Positions 1 to 7,086 of a stretch of 64,000 nt of DNA are shown here, piece by piece (within the stretch, counting starts at the first letter, position 1; each line of letters opens with the position of its first letter). The translations under genes and the position numbers were made by a program. Below the pieces are notes generated by a model. The model was not told the origin of the DNA. It was given only the letters and a program-made list of their open reading frames with translations, and did no database searches. This stretch comes from Clostridiales bacterium. Its GTDB lineage: Bacteria > Bacillota > Dethiobacteria > Dethiobacterales > Dethiobacteraceae. The stretch is from NCBI GenBank assembly GCA_018335855.1, contig JAGXRM010000007.1, positions 1 through 64,000 on the forward strand, read 5' to 3'.

Positions 1-881
1 CCAAGTATTTTTTGAACCGACTGCATGTACTGTTCAGAACTGGCTGCACCTATGGCTCTGGCCGCTAGAATTCCGGAAATACAGGCTATGTCAATGCCTC
101 CACCGTGTAAGGGAGAAGCCAGTCCTGCGGCATCCCCCACCAACAGTGTATTGCCAAGAACCAGTTCTTTTCGGCGTAAAAGAGGTATGGGGCCACCGGT
201 TTGCCTGAGAATCTGATAATGGTCAAGTTGCTCTTTTTCAATAATCCGTTTTAATTCTTGATGAATCTGAAGTCCTCTACTGCGCTTGCCAAACCAGCCC
301 ACACCTACATTTGCACAGTCCCGGGCTTTGGGAAAAACCCAATAATAGCCACAATAATGCGGTTCCACTGCCACTTTGATTTTACCAAACAAAGAGGAAA
401 AATCCCCGACGAGGGTATACTGTGCTGTCATTCCCAGACGGACTGGCGGCAGCTTAAACTTTGCTTTTGAAACCGGTGATACACCACTGCTATCTACAAT
501 CCAGTCATAATCACTTTGCAAGCGTGAAAAATTAATAGCGGTAACAGGTGTATTCTCGTAGAGTTGACAGCCGCGCCGACAGGCATCCTCTGCCAACGCT
601 TTTTGCCACTCCAACCGGTCGATTACCCACAGATGAAGGCCGGTACAATCTACAGTAAAGGTATCTATAGCAGAAAGTATAGCTTCCTTGACTTTACAGC
701 GGATACCGGCGATGGGATGTTCTAAAAGTTTGAGCAAATCAAAAAAACCTTCTGCACAGGAAATACGTTCCCCAACGGAAGCTTTTTCAAAGATTGTAAC
801 CGATAAACCAAGGGAGGCTGCCTCACGGGCCGCACTAAGTCCCCCGGGACCGGCTCCAATGATGGCCACCTTATCCCGCAT
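1..881 (-). CDS. FAD-dependent oxidoreductase, geranylgeranyl-reductase-like (3' part outside window)
   Basis: The reading frame is open on the minus strand from an ATG at 881 to the window edge (293 codons), preceded by a GGAGG site about nine bases upstream. The N-terminus has a Rossmann dinucleotide motif (AIIGAGPGGLSAA, residues 6-18) followed by E33 for FAD ribose binding. Near residue 250 it has the second FAD motif VGDAAGL, then SPLHGGGID, the pattern of the geranylgeranyl reductase/PHBH-like flavoprotein group. Such proteins reduce isoprenoid chains or hydroxylate aromatic substrates; the substrate cannot be told here. The C-terminus lies beyond base 1. Family is fairly sure, function not. 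Confidence 0.85.
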   Translation of the reverse strand, partial: MRDKVAIIGAGPGGLSAAREAASLGLSVTIFEKASVGERISCAEGFFDLLKLLEHPIAGIRCKVKEAILSAIDTFTVDCTGLHLWVIDRLEWQKALAEDACRRGCQLYENTPVTAINFSRLQSDYDWIVDSSGVSPVSKAKFKLPPVRLGMTAQYTLVGDFSSLFGKIKVAVEPHYCGYYWVFPKARDCANVGVGWFGKRSRGLQIHQELKRIIEKEQLDHYQILRQTGGPIPLLRRKELVLGNTLLVGDAAGLASPLHGGGIDIACISGILAARAIGAASSEQYMQSVQKIL

Positions 882-917
882 TTTCTCTACCTCCGCGCTT
901 TTAACTGTTACTACATA

Positions 918-1196
918 CTATTTGACAGGGTGACAGCAGATGCATTTATTAATAATTTCTGTATCTGTCTGACCCAGATGAATTGTCAGCTCTCCCGCTC
1001 CCGCAGTAATATTCAGTTTTTTAACATCAAGCATTGATAAATCCAAATCAGCACGGGTCACACCGGTTCTGAATACTATTTCCGCCGGCACCCTCTCTGC
1101 CATAGAGAATTCCCAACGTGAAGGGGAGTCACCTATGCTCCAGGAACGAGATTCATCACCAATTATAATTTGTGCCAAGCTTCCACTTCTATGCAC
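918..1196 (-). pseudogene. Fragment of a toast-rack (LiaF/DUF2154-like) protein
   Basis: This is an open stretch of 92 codons starting at a GTG. Residues ~50-77 (LDLSMLDVKKLNITAGAGEL) resemble the N-terminal strand region of toast-rack domains found in LiaF-like and DUF4097/DUF2154 membrane-associated proteins. There is no membrane segment, no convincing ribosome site and an in-frame stop just upstream, and the frame ends in an unrelated-looking CICCHPVK tail. I therefore read it as a remnant of a longer gene, not a working one. It lies just upstream of the oxidoreductase gene on the same strand. The alternative is a short expressed protein from the GTG, which I think less likely. Confidence 0.35.
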
Positions 1197-1345
1197 ATTG
1201 ATTTCCGGTCAACAGTAGACCCACGGTGTATTGGGAAGAACACAGCAAAAAAAGCCGCCGAAAGATAATCCAATTAATAACTGTATAAAACCGTGTAAAT
1301 GGCAAAAAACTATAATGTTTAAATAATTTTTTGAGGAGGAAACTC

Positions 1346-1564
1346 ATGACTGTTCAGTCAGATTTAAAAACAGCTATTGCCGCATGTGAAAGCGCTAAAG
1401 GCAACTACGATACTTTTGCGCAGTCTACCGAAGACGAAGCTGCCAAAACAATGTTTCAGCAAATGAGCCAAGATATGGACAACCATCTCCAGCAACTAAA
1501 CAGCCGTATGAAATATATTACTGAAAGCAATCCAATGAATCAGGGCCAACAACAGCAACAATAA
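1346..1564 (+). CDS. DUF1657 small protein
   Basis: This 72-residue protein starts MTVQSDLKTAIAACESAKGN and matches the DUF1657 family in both length and sequence (about 70 residues, helical, ending in a conserved NPMNQG-type tail). Here the tail runs into five glutamines. The ATG at 1346 was chosen over an in-frame TTG at 1331 because GAGGAGG lies at the normal distance before it. DUF1657 genes in spore-formers often sit near spoVA-type spore genes, but none is visible here. The biochemical role is unknown. A strong terminator follows at once, so it is a monocistronic unit. Confidence 0.85.
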   Translation: MTVQSDLKTAIAACESAKGNYDTFAQSTEDEAAKTMFQQMSQDMDNHLQQLNSRMKYITESNPMNQGQQQQQ

Positions 1565-1608
1565 GTAAGAGGCTGCCGTACAACAATCCGGCAGCCTCTT
1601 ACTTATTT
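1563..1608 (+). terminator. Rho-independent terminator of the DUF1657 gene
   Basis: A 16-bp perfect stem (1563-1578 with 1589-1604, GC-rich inner half GAGGCTGCCG) with a 10-base loop starts within the stop codon and ends in TTATTTT. It is nearly symmetric, so it may also act for the other strand. Confidence 0.85.
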
Positions 1609-1879
1609 TAAGTTATAGCCTATATTATGGTTCTTGTTCCTCTACTAGTTCATGTTTGAATAATCCTTTATACAGGCTGCTTCATTAACCACTACTGCCA
1701 TTACCTGCACGAGATCTATCACAAACGAAATCAGAAGCGCGCTAATGGGGACAATAAGAATCTGGGTGGACGAAGAAATGGTTCCACTCGGCCCATAAAC
1801 CGTTAACTAATTGCCAGGACTGTCATATTCCACAGGATATTCGGAAATTCTATTATGAGCCACGATACGGACTGCGGGA

Positions 1880-2876
1880 TTCTTACTCGTATTTTATCGG
1901 CCGGACACCGGTATTTTTCAGGGCCAAGCCTCCGACACCAACCAGGAATTGCAAATGCGTCCAGAAATTCAGGTACTCGTTCGCTTTATAAAAGAGCAAA
2001 CGTTTTATGATTACGAACGCAAAGTGTGGCTAGCTAAAGAAAACAAAGATATCGCCGCGAGTTCCCTTCAATCCGCCTTTGACTCAGAGGCAACGTATCG
2101 GAAAAAAGCGGGCAAGAGTCACGTTGGCTATGTGGTCAATCTCGCTGAGACATGCGCAGACAATAATCCAGTTCAAATTGTTACGGATTACCAAGTGGAA
2201 CCCAATAGCACAAGTGATGTCAAAATGGCTGATGAGAGTCTTACAGAACTTCAAGAAACAACTTCAGTTAAGGATGTTTACGTGGACGGTGGATATTATA
2301 GCAGCGATCTCATTAAAAAAGCGGAAGGGCTCGAAAATCAAACTCCATTACACGGATATGACGGGGCGAAATGTCACGTCGGATCAACTGCCTTACAATG
2401 CCTTTAACATTGAACACTTCGAAAAGATCGTGAGCTGTCCGAAATTGCAGGAGCCCTTACGAAGTGACTTTAATCCGAAGAGTGGCATCTTGAGTGCTCA
2501 CTTTAACATAAATATCTGCACTCAATGCTCCTTAAAGGATCAATGCCCAATAAAGTTCCAAAAAAAAGATACTGTCTTGCGTGTAAGCCAGAAAAGCCTC
2601 ATTGCTGAAAATACTCGTTTAATCCTCATGGACAAGAAAGATCGAAACGAAAACGGTAGTAAACGTGCCGCTATCGAAGGAACTAATTCCGCCCTTAAGC
2701 GCGCACATGGAGCTGGGAAACTTAGAGTTCGCGGATTAGTGAGTTGTAGTTTGGTCATAGGCTTGAAAATAATCGCTCACAACTTCCATCAAATCGTTCG
2801 TTTCTCCCAAGGAGATACTCGTCGAAAATACAGAAAAAATGCCGACATACACCAAGGGGTACTTGTGACCATTTAG
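1880..2876 (+). pseudogene. Degenerate IS1182-type transposase
   Basis: Two overlapping reading frames together give one transposase. The first (from about 1890 to 2345) encodes the middle part, with IQVLVRFIKEQTFYDYE and a DDE-type strand VKDVYVDGGYYSS. After a one-base shift near 2335-2355 the second frame continues with KLHYTDMTG, a Cys-rich stretch (CTQCSLKDQCP) and the C-terminal AIEGTNSALKRAHGAGKLRVRG, which is typical of the IS1182/DDE_Tnp_1_6 group. The N-terminal domain is missing or unrecognisable in 1609-1880, and I could not find terminal inverted repeats. The element is dead: it has a frameshift and a lost 5' end. 2877-3132 holds nothing I recognise. Confidence 0.75.
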
Positions 2877-3132
2877 AGGAAATAGCGGGTTAAATAGAAG
2901 AAAGACCTCCTCACATGAAGTTTTTGAAGGAGAAAACACCATTATGCAAAGATCTTATTGATAATTACGGACATCCAGAAAAAATATTATCCATAAGATG
3001 GTAATAACTGCTGCTTGGGGGAGTTCTCAGAGAAAAAAATAGGATGATTTTTTTAGCCTTTCTGCACTGGAATCATTAATAGATTAAAAACTTTTTTTTT
3101 GCGTCTCAAATTTCACCCTTTAACCTCTTCAC

Positions 3133-3303
3133 TTAATTCTTTTTATAGTAAGAACGCAAAAGAAATATCCCAATTAACAGTAAAATAAAACTTACATAGT
3201 AAAATGGGGTGTGCGTAAAACGCAACCTTGTTTTTCCAAATTGCCCGTATAAAATTGCATAAAGTGAATATAAAGTTAAAATCCAACCGAAATATTTCTT
3301 CAT
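3133..3303 (-). CDS. Small hypothetical membrane protein
   Basis: The 56-residue protein MKKYFGWILTLYSLYAILYG... has two hydrophobic segments (about residues 4-20 and 32-50) and a basic C-terminus (RSYYKKN). GGGGGAGGAG lies directly upstream of the ATG at 3303, which favours this start over a GTG/ATG five codons earlier and supports real translation. No family is recognised. It sits between the dead transposase and the 5S rRNA gene and reads in the same direction as the rRNA. Confidence 0.55.
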   Translation of the reverse strand: MKKYFGWILTLYSLYAILYGQFGKTRLRFTHTPFYYVSFILLLIGIFLLRSYYKKN

Positions 3304-3462
3304 ATACTCCTCCCCCATATACGTATTTTTAACAACAATATTCCCTATTAAGTGGTAAATTCCTCGTCACCGGGTGGTAAGGAATGAATATAAAAAGGGC
3401 CGCTGTCTACATATCAAATAATCGGGTAATCTGTTTTGCCGTGCAAAAACATATAAAAATAA

Positions 3463-3576
3463 TCTGGCGGAGACCTACTCTCCCGGGGACCTGCCCCAAG
3501 TACCATCGGCGCTGGAAGGCTTAACGGTCGTGTTCGGAATGGGAACGGGTGTGACCCTTCCGCGATTTTCACCAGA
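3463..3576 (-). rRNA. rrf: 5S ribosomal RNA
   Basis: The reverse complement of this stretch reads as a full 5S rRNA. Terminal helix strands are CTGGTG and CGCCAG, helix III/loop region is CACACCCGTTCCCATTCCGA followed by ACACGACCGTTAAGCC, loop E is GCCGATGGTA, and the 3' part is GAGAGTAGG. About 113 bases, in the normal size range. The gene looks complete and both terminal strands can pair. It lies downstream of a 23S remnant only, so its transcription would need a promoter in the region around 3600-3900 or read-through. Confidence 0.93.
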
Positions 3577-3639
3577 AATTCTCTCAAAACTACACAGCGA
3601 TGTATTTTTAGAACCATTCACAAAAGTTAACACAATGTT

Positions 3640-3710
3640 TAAGGTCAAGCCCTCAACCTATTCGTACCGGTCCGCTTAAGACATTGCTACCCTTACAGCA
3701 TATAAATCGC
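3640..3710 (-). pseudogene. Remnant of the 3' end of a 23S rRNA gene
   Basis: On the minus strand this reads TGTAAGGGTAGCAATG, then GCGGACCGGTACGAATAGG, then GGGCTTGACCTT. It matches the conserved last ~70 bases of bacterial 23S rRNA, normally (C)GGACCGGTACTAATAGGTCGAGGGCTTGACC. Highly conserved positions are changed (TACGAATAGG for TACTAATAGG) and homology stops near 3710; nothing upstream resembles 23S. It lies in the normal place and orientation before the 5S gene, so this is the broken end of an rrn operon and not a random match. Confidence 0.8.
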
Positions 3711-3900
3711 CAACGATATGCCGCAATGGAAAACTCAAGAAATATTATCTCGCCTCTATAGTGGCGGGTGTGGGCAGAGCCCACGAAAAATTAAACCTAT
3801 GTAAAATTCTAAGAGAATCAGAGAATGGTGCACTTATTCGTGTCCAGCTGGGCTGTGTCACTCCACCTGTCCCCATGTCCCGCTGCCGAAGCTTTTGCCA

Positions 3901-3945
3901 CCCAAGAAATAAGCACGCCTCGTTGAGGCGTGCTTATTTCTTGGG
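3901..3945. terminator. Perfect 20-bp hairpin, probable bidirectional terminator
   Basis: Bases 3901-3920 pair perfectly with 3926-3945 around the loop CGTTG. The core GCACGCCT/AGGCGTGC is GC-rich and the outer arms are A-rich on one side and T-rich on the other, so it can work in both directions. It separates the rRNA remnant (minus strand) from the cytochrome cluster (plus strand). The rest of 3711-4075 holds no gene I can support. Confidence 0.65.
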
Positions 3946-3982
3946 AGAGTAATCCATATTATCCGTAAACTACTACTACAAA

Positions 3983-4012
3983 TTGTGACAAAAACGTCTA
4001 ACTTGTTAACAT
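3983..4012 (+). promoter_or_regulatory. Candidate promoter of the cytochrome cluster
   Basis: TTGTGA (3983-3988) and TAACAT (4007-4012) are separated by 18 bases, about 65 bases before the 12-heme cytochrome start. This is the best sigma-A-like pair in the gap but not a close match, so confidence is low. Confidence 0.35.
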
Positions 4013-4075
4013 AAACAGAAGGAATTTAGAAAATCGAGACGAATTATTAGGTATGACCCCGACGGGAGACGACAA

Positions 4076-5248
4076 ATGTCAAACTACAGCTCAAACGATG
4101 TTCCCGCAGGAAGAAATAAAAAGATACTCTACTTTTTCGGTATGCTTGTGATTTTCCTCGCAATAATGGTTTTGTTTTTTGATATTGAGCAAAATTCCCC
4201 CCAGTTTTGCTCATCCTGTCATACGATGCGTCCGGAAGTGTATACGTGGAAAGCGTCATCCCATGACCGGGTCAGTTGTCTTGATTGTCACCGGGGGGAT
4301 GGGATTGGCGGCCAGTTGCGATTTGCCGCCGACTTGGCCAGGATGGCCGAAGCCACAGTGTTGAAGAATTACGTGACGCCAATACGCTTATTCCGCAGTA
4401 TTGATGATGAGCTGTGCTTTCGCTGTCACAGTTATACCCGTCAGGCTTCGGTATCGGGAGATTTAATTATACCCCATGAAGATCATACATCCAGCCGGGT
4501 GCGGTGCGCATCATGTCACAGCGCTGTGGCCCACGGTGATATCGCCAGACGAAAAATTACCCAAAAGGTACGGTTTGAAGACTGGGACAAGGATGAGGGC
4601 CTGCAACAGATGGCCAGGGAGTTGGTCCAGCCCAGTATGGATACCTGTATGAGCTGTCACTACCGGCGCAAGATTACTACTGCCTGTGACGCCTGCCATA
4701 CTGATATGACCGGACCGGATAACCACCTGCTTACAGACTTCAATGTGGCCCACGGGTCATTTGCCCGGGAAGAGCTGGCAGATTGTAACTCCTGTCATGG
4801 CTATGTCGGCGTAAAAAAGCTGGAAGTAAAAGAGAATACCGACTTTATAGAATACACGCGCGATAACAGGTTTTGTCTGACCTGTCACCGTCAGAAGCCG
4901 GACAGTCATAATGTGGGCAACTTCACGGAGTTTCACGGTAAAGCAATCACAAGCGGTGCTAAGGAAAAGGACGGGTGCCTGGTATGCCATGATAATAATA
5001 TCGCCGATCTTCCCCAGGTTACCAAGCTGACCTGCTCTGAATGTCACCCGTCCAAGCACGGGAAAAACTGGCGCAACAGGCATTTACCGCCTGTATTGCC
5101 GGGTCAGAAAGTATCGTATCAGTGCTTTATGTGCCACTCCACATCTGCTTGCCTGGGTTGTCATAATCTGCCGGGATATTCCAATCCGTTTAACAGCCCG
5201 CCAGGTGGCTTTGATCCGAATGATTTGTCCAACGACTTCTTTATGTAG
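4076..5248 (+). CDS. Membrane-anchored dodecaheme c-type cytochrome
   Basis: The 390-residue protein has a short N-terminal cytoplasmic stretch, one membrane helix (about residues 17-35) and then 12 CxxCH heme-binding motifs (CSSCH, CLDCH, CFRCH, CASCH, CMSCH, CDACH, CNSCH, CLTCH, CLVCH, CSECH, CFMCH, CLGCH). The helix is not followed by a cleavage site, so it is probably a NapC/NirT-style anchor. The first motif, FCSSCHTMRPE, also resembles NapC/NrfH quinol dehydrogenases, which take electrons from menaquinol. It is much longer than the 4-heme NapC family. As first gene of the cluster it is the best candidate for moving electrons from the membrane to the exported cytochromes downstream. GGGAG precedes the ATG. 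Electron acceptor unknown. Confidence 0.9.
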   Translation: MSNYSSNDVPAGRNKKILYFFGMLVIFLAIMVLFFDIEQNSPQFCSSCHTMRPEVYTWKASSHDRVSCLDCHRGDGIGGQLRFAADLARMAEATVLKNYVTPIRLFRSIDDELCFRCHSYTRQASVSGDLIIPHEDHTSSRVRCASCHSAVAHGDIARRKITQKVRFEDWDKDEGLQQMARELVQPSMDTCMSCHYRRKITTACDACHTDMTGPDNHLLTDFNVAHGSFAREELADCNSCHGYVGVKKLEVKENTDFIEYTRDNRFCLTCHRQKPDSHNVGNFTEFHGKAITSGAKEKDGCLVCHDNNIADLPQVTKLTCSECHPSKHGKNWRNRHLPPVLPGQKVSYQCFMCHSTSACLGCHNLPGYSNPFNSPPGGFDPNDLSNDFFM

Positions 5249-5270
5249 CATAGGGAAAGGGGAAAGAAGC

Positions 5271-5918
5271 ATGGGAAACGTGCCTGAAACAAAAAATGTG
5301 TCTCCGCTGTGGAGAGTTTTCATCAACCTGATCCTGATTGTGGCCTTGTCCAGCGGGACCGCTGCCTTTGTGGGCGGCCGGTACTTTTGGAACGAGCAGG
5401 ACTTTAAGCGTATTAACAAGGAGATTGCTTATTACCAGAAACTGACGGAAGCGGAACCGACGGAGCCGGAGCACCGGGTTAACCTGGGCTACACCTTTCT
5501 CCGTAAAGGTGATTACGAACGGGCGCTTGTCCAGTTAGACGCCGCCCGGGAGTTTGACGAGAACTATATGCCTGCTTATCTGAACGCAGGTTATGTATAC
5601 CAGGCTATGGAGCTTTGGGACGAGGCGCTGGAGCAGTTCCAGAAAGTAACGGAACTGGCGCCTGATGATTACCGCGGTTTTTTTAATATGGGTGTTTGTT
5701 TTACCAGTTTGGGTAAGTACGAAGATGCGCTGGATATGTATTTTACAGCGAAGCTATTAAGACCCGGTGCCAGTGATGTGGCGTTTTATACAGCGATGAC
5801 ATACGAGAAGATGGGCTCCGTGGAAGCGGCTATTGAAGAGTATCAGGAAGCGCTGACCTTTAATCCTAAATATACCGAGGCACAGTTGGCAATCGAGCGG
5901 CTGACCAAGGCACAGTAA
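5271..5918 (+). CDS. Membrane-anchored TPR protein
   Basis: The 215-residue protein has an N-terminal membrane segment (about residues 17-37) and then four to five tetratricopeptide repeats from about residue 65 (e.g. EHRVNLGYTFLRKGDYERAL, YMPAYLNAGYVYQAMELWDE). TPR arrays bind partner proteins. The ATG at 5271 is preceded by GGGAAAGGGGAAAG; an in-frame ATG 22 codons upstream lies inside the cytochrome gene and is unlikely. It starts 22 bases after the 12-heme gene, so the two are probably co-transcribed. An assembly or scaffolding role for the cytochrome complex is inferred from position, not seen. Confidence 0.85.
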   Translation: MGNVPETKNVSPLWRVFINLILIVALSSGTAAFVGGRYFWNEQDFKRINKEIAYYQKLTEAEPTEPEHRVNLGYTFLRKGDYERALVQLDAAREFDENYMPAYLNAGYVYQAMELWDEALEQFQKVTELAPDDYRGFFNMGVCFTSLGKYEDALDMYFTAKLLRPGASDVAFYTAMTYEKMGSVEAAIEEYQEALTFNPKYTEAQLAIERLTKAQ

Positions 5919-5931
5919 AGAAAGGTGGGAA

Positions 5932-6963
5932 GTGGCACAAGCCGCGCAAAACATGGAGACAATCAGCAGTGTGTTAACCAGGCCGGTGGGCCGGAAAATA
6001 TCGAGAACTGTTTATATCACGGCTCTGATTATTGTACTCAGTTTTTACGGATATCTGTTTATTACCGGGCAGTCACCGGCGAGCACAGTGGGGCCGATTC
6101 TGCCATTACGTCCGGGCGTTCCGGTGTTTGACAAAATGATTTACGGCGGTTTCGGGGAACTGCAGTTTGATAAACCCATGGCCGTAACAGCGGCACACGG
6201 ACGGATTTATATCTCGGATACCAACAACTCACGAATTCAGGTGTTTGATAATAACGGCGGCTTCCTGTTTACCTTCGGGGAAAAAGGAAAAAGCCAGGGT
6301 CAGTTTCTTTATCCATATGGAATTGCCGGTGACCGGAACAATAACATCTATGTATCCGAATTATATTTGAGCCGCATTCATGTCTATGACATCGACGGGA
6401 TCTACCAGAGAGATTTTGCAACTGGCTTGGTAAACCAAGGTGTGATTAAATCCCCTGGGGATATCACCATTGTTGATAACCAAATGTATCTCAGCGATAT
6501 CAGCCAGAACCGTATTTTCGTCATTGATTTAGAAACAGAGGAACTGGTGCGCCAAATTGGGCTGGAATTTGACCTCATGGCACCAAACGGTGTGGCTGTG
6601 GATGAAGCAGGCAATGTATTTGTCACAGACACAGGCCGTCAACGTGTGGTTGTTTTTGACCCCGACGGCAATCCTGTACGGTTGATTAACGGGACAGCCA
6701 CCGGGCATGGCATTAACTCGGTGCTAATCAACCCCCGGGGCATAGGCGTTGACCGCAGCGGCAATTTATACGTGGTCAGCAACCTGTCCCACACTGTCTT
6801 TGTCTTTGACCGGGAAGGGAAACAGATTCATTCCTTTGGCGGGCAGGGTGATGACAATGACAAGTTTATGTTTCCCAATGGCTTGCACGTGGATAACGGA
6901 GGCCGGATTTTTATCACGGACACTTCCAACCAGCGTGTAGCCGTCTACCGCCTTGCCCGGTAA
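5932..6963 (+). CDS. Membrane-anchored NHL-repeat beta-propeller protein
   Basis: The 343-residue protein has an N-terminal membrane segment (about residues 28-46) and a run of NHL repeats. Typical units are FDKPMAVTAAHGRIYISDTN, FLYPYGIAGDRNNNIYVSE, MAPNGVAVDEAGNVFVTDTG, LINPRGIGVDRSGNLYVVSN and FMFPNGLHVDNGGRIFITDT, enough for a five- or six-bladed propeller facing outside. GTG at 5932 is the start chosen, with GAAAGG six bases before; an ATG seven codons later is possible. NHL proteins next to multiheme cytochromes are seen in other electron-transfer clusters. It may bind or space the cytochromes; no catalytic residues are evident. Confidence 0.87.
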   Translation: MAQAAQNMETISSVLTRPVGRKISRTVYITALIIVLSFYGYLFITGQSPASTVGPILPLRPGVPVFDKMIYGGFGELQFDKPMAVTAAHGRIYISDTNNSRIQVFDNNGGFLFTFGEKGKSQGQFLYPYGIAGDRNNNIYVSELYLSRIHVYDIDGIYQRDFATGLVNQGVIKSPGDITIVDNQMYLSDISQNRIFVIDLETEELVRQIGLEFDLMAPNGVAVDEAGNVFVTDTGRQRVVVFDPDGNPVRLINGTATGHGINSVLINPRGIGVDRSGNLYVVSNLSHTVFVFDREGKQIHSFGGQGDDNDKFMFPNGLHVDNGGRIFITDTSNQRVAVYRLAR

Positions 6964-7086
6964 CGTAAAAAAGATAGCAGGCGGGAAACCGCTTCTATAT
7001 CTCCCAAATACTGCGAAGAAAGGAGGTGCAACATGAGCAAAAAGGAGATTCACCATGAGAGTTTTACACTTAAAGGAGGAACATCG

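Noticed and set aside
1700-1800. Open stretch reading LHEIYHKRNQKRANGD as part of the transposase
   Set aside because: It ends in a stop within 35 codons and I could not connect it to the transposase family; left unassigned.
3728-3900. Possible riboswitch or other structured RNA between the 23S relic and the hairpin
   Set aside because: Compared by eye with c-di-GMP and other common riboswitch motifs; no conserved core was found.
4000-4020. TTGTTAACATAAACA as a Rex (redox) operator
   Set aside because: Only one half-site fits; the second half does not mirror it, so it is not a convincing palindrome.
4076-5248. The 12-heme protein as the NrfH partner of a nitrite reductase
   Set aside because: Only the anchor and first heme resemble NapC/NrfH; it has 12 hemes where NrfH has four, and no NrfA gene is near.
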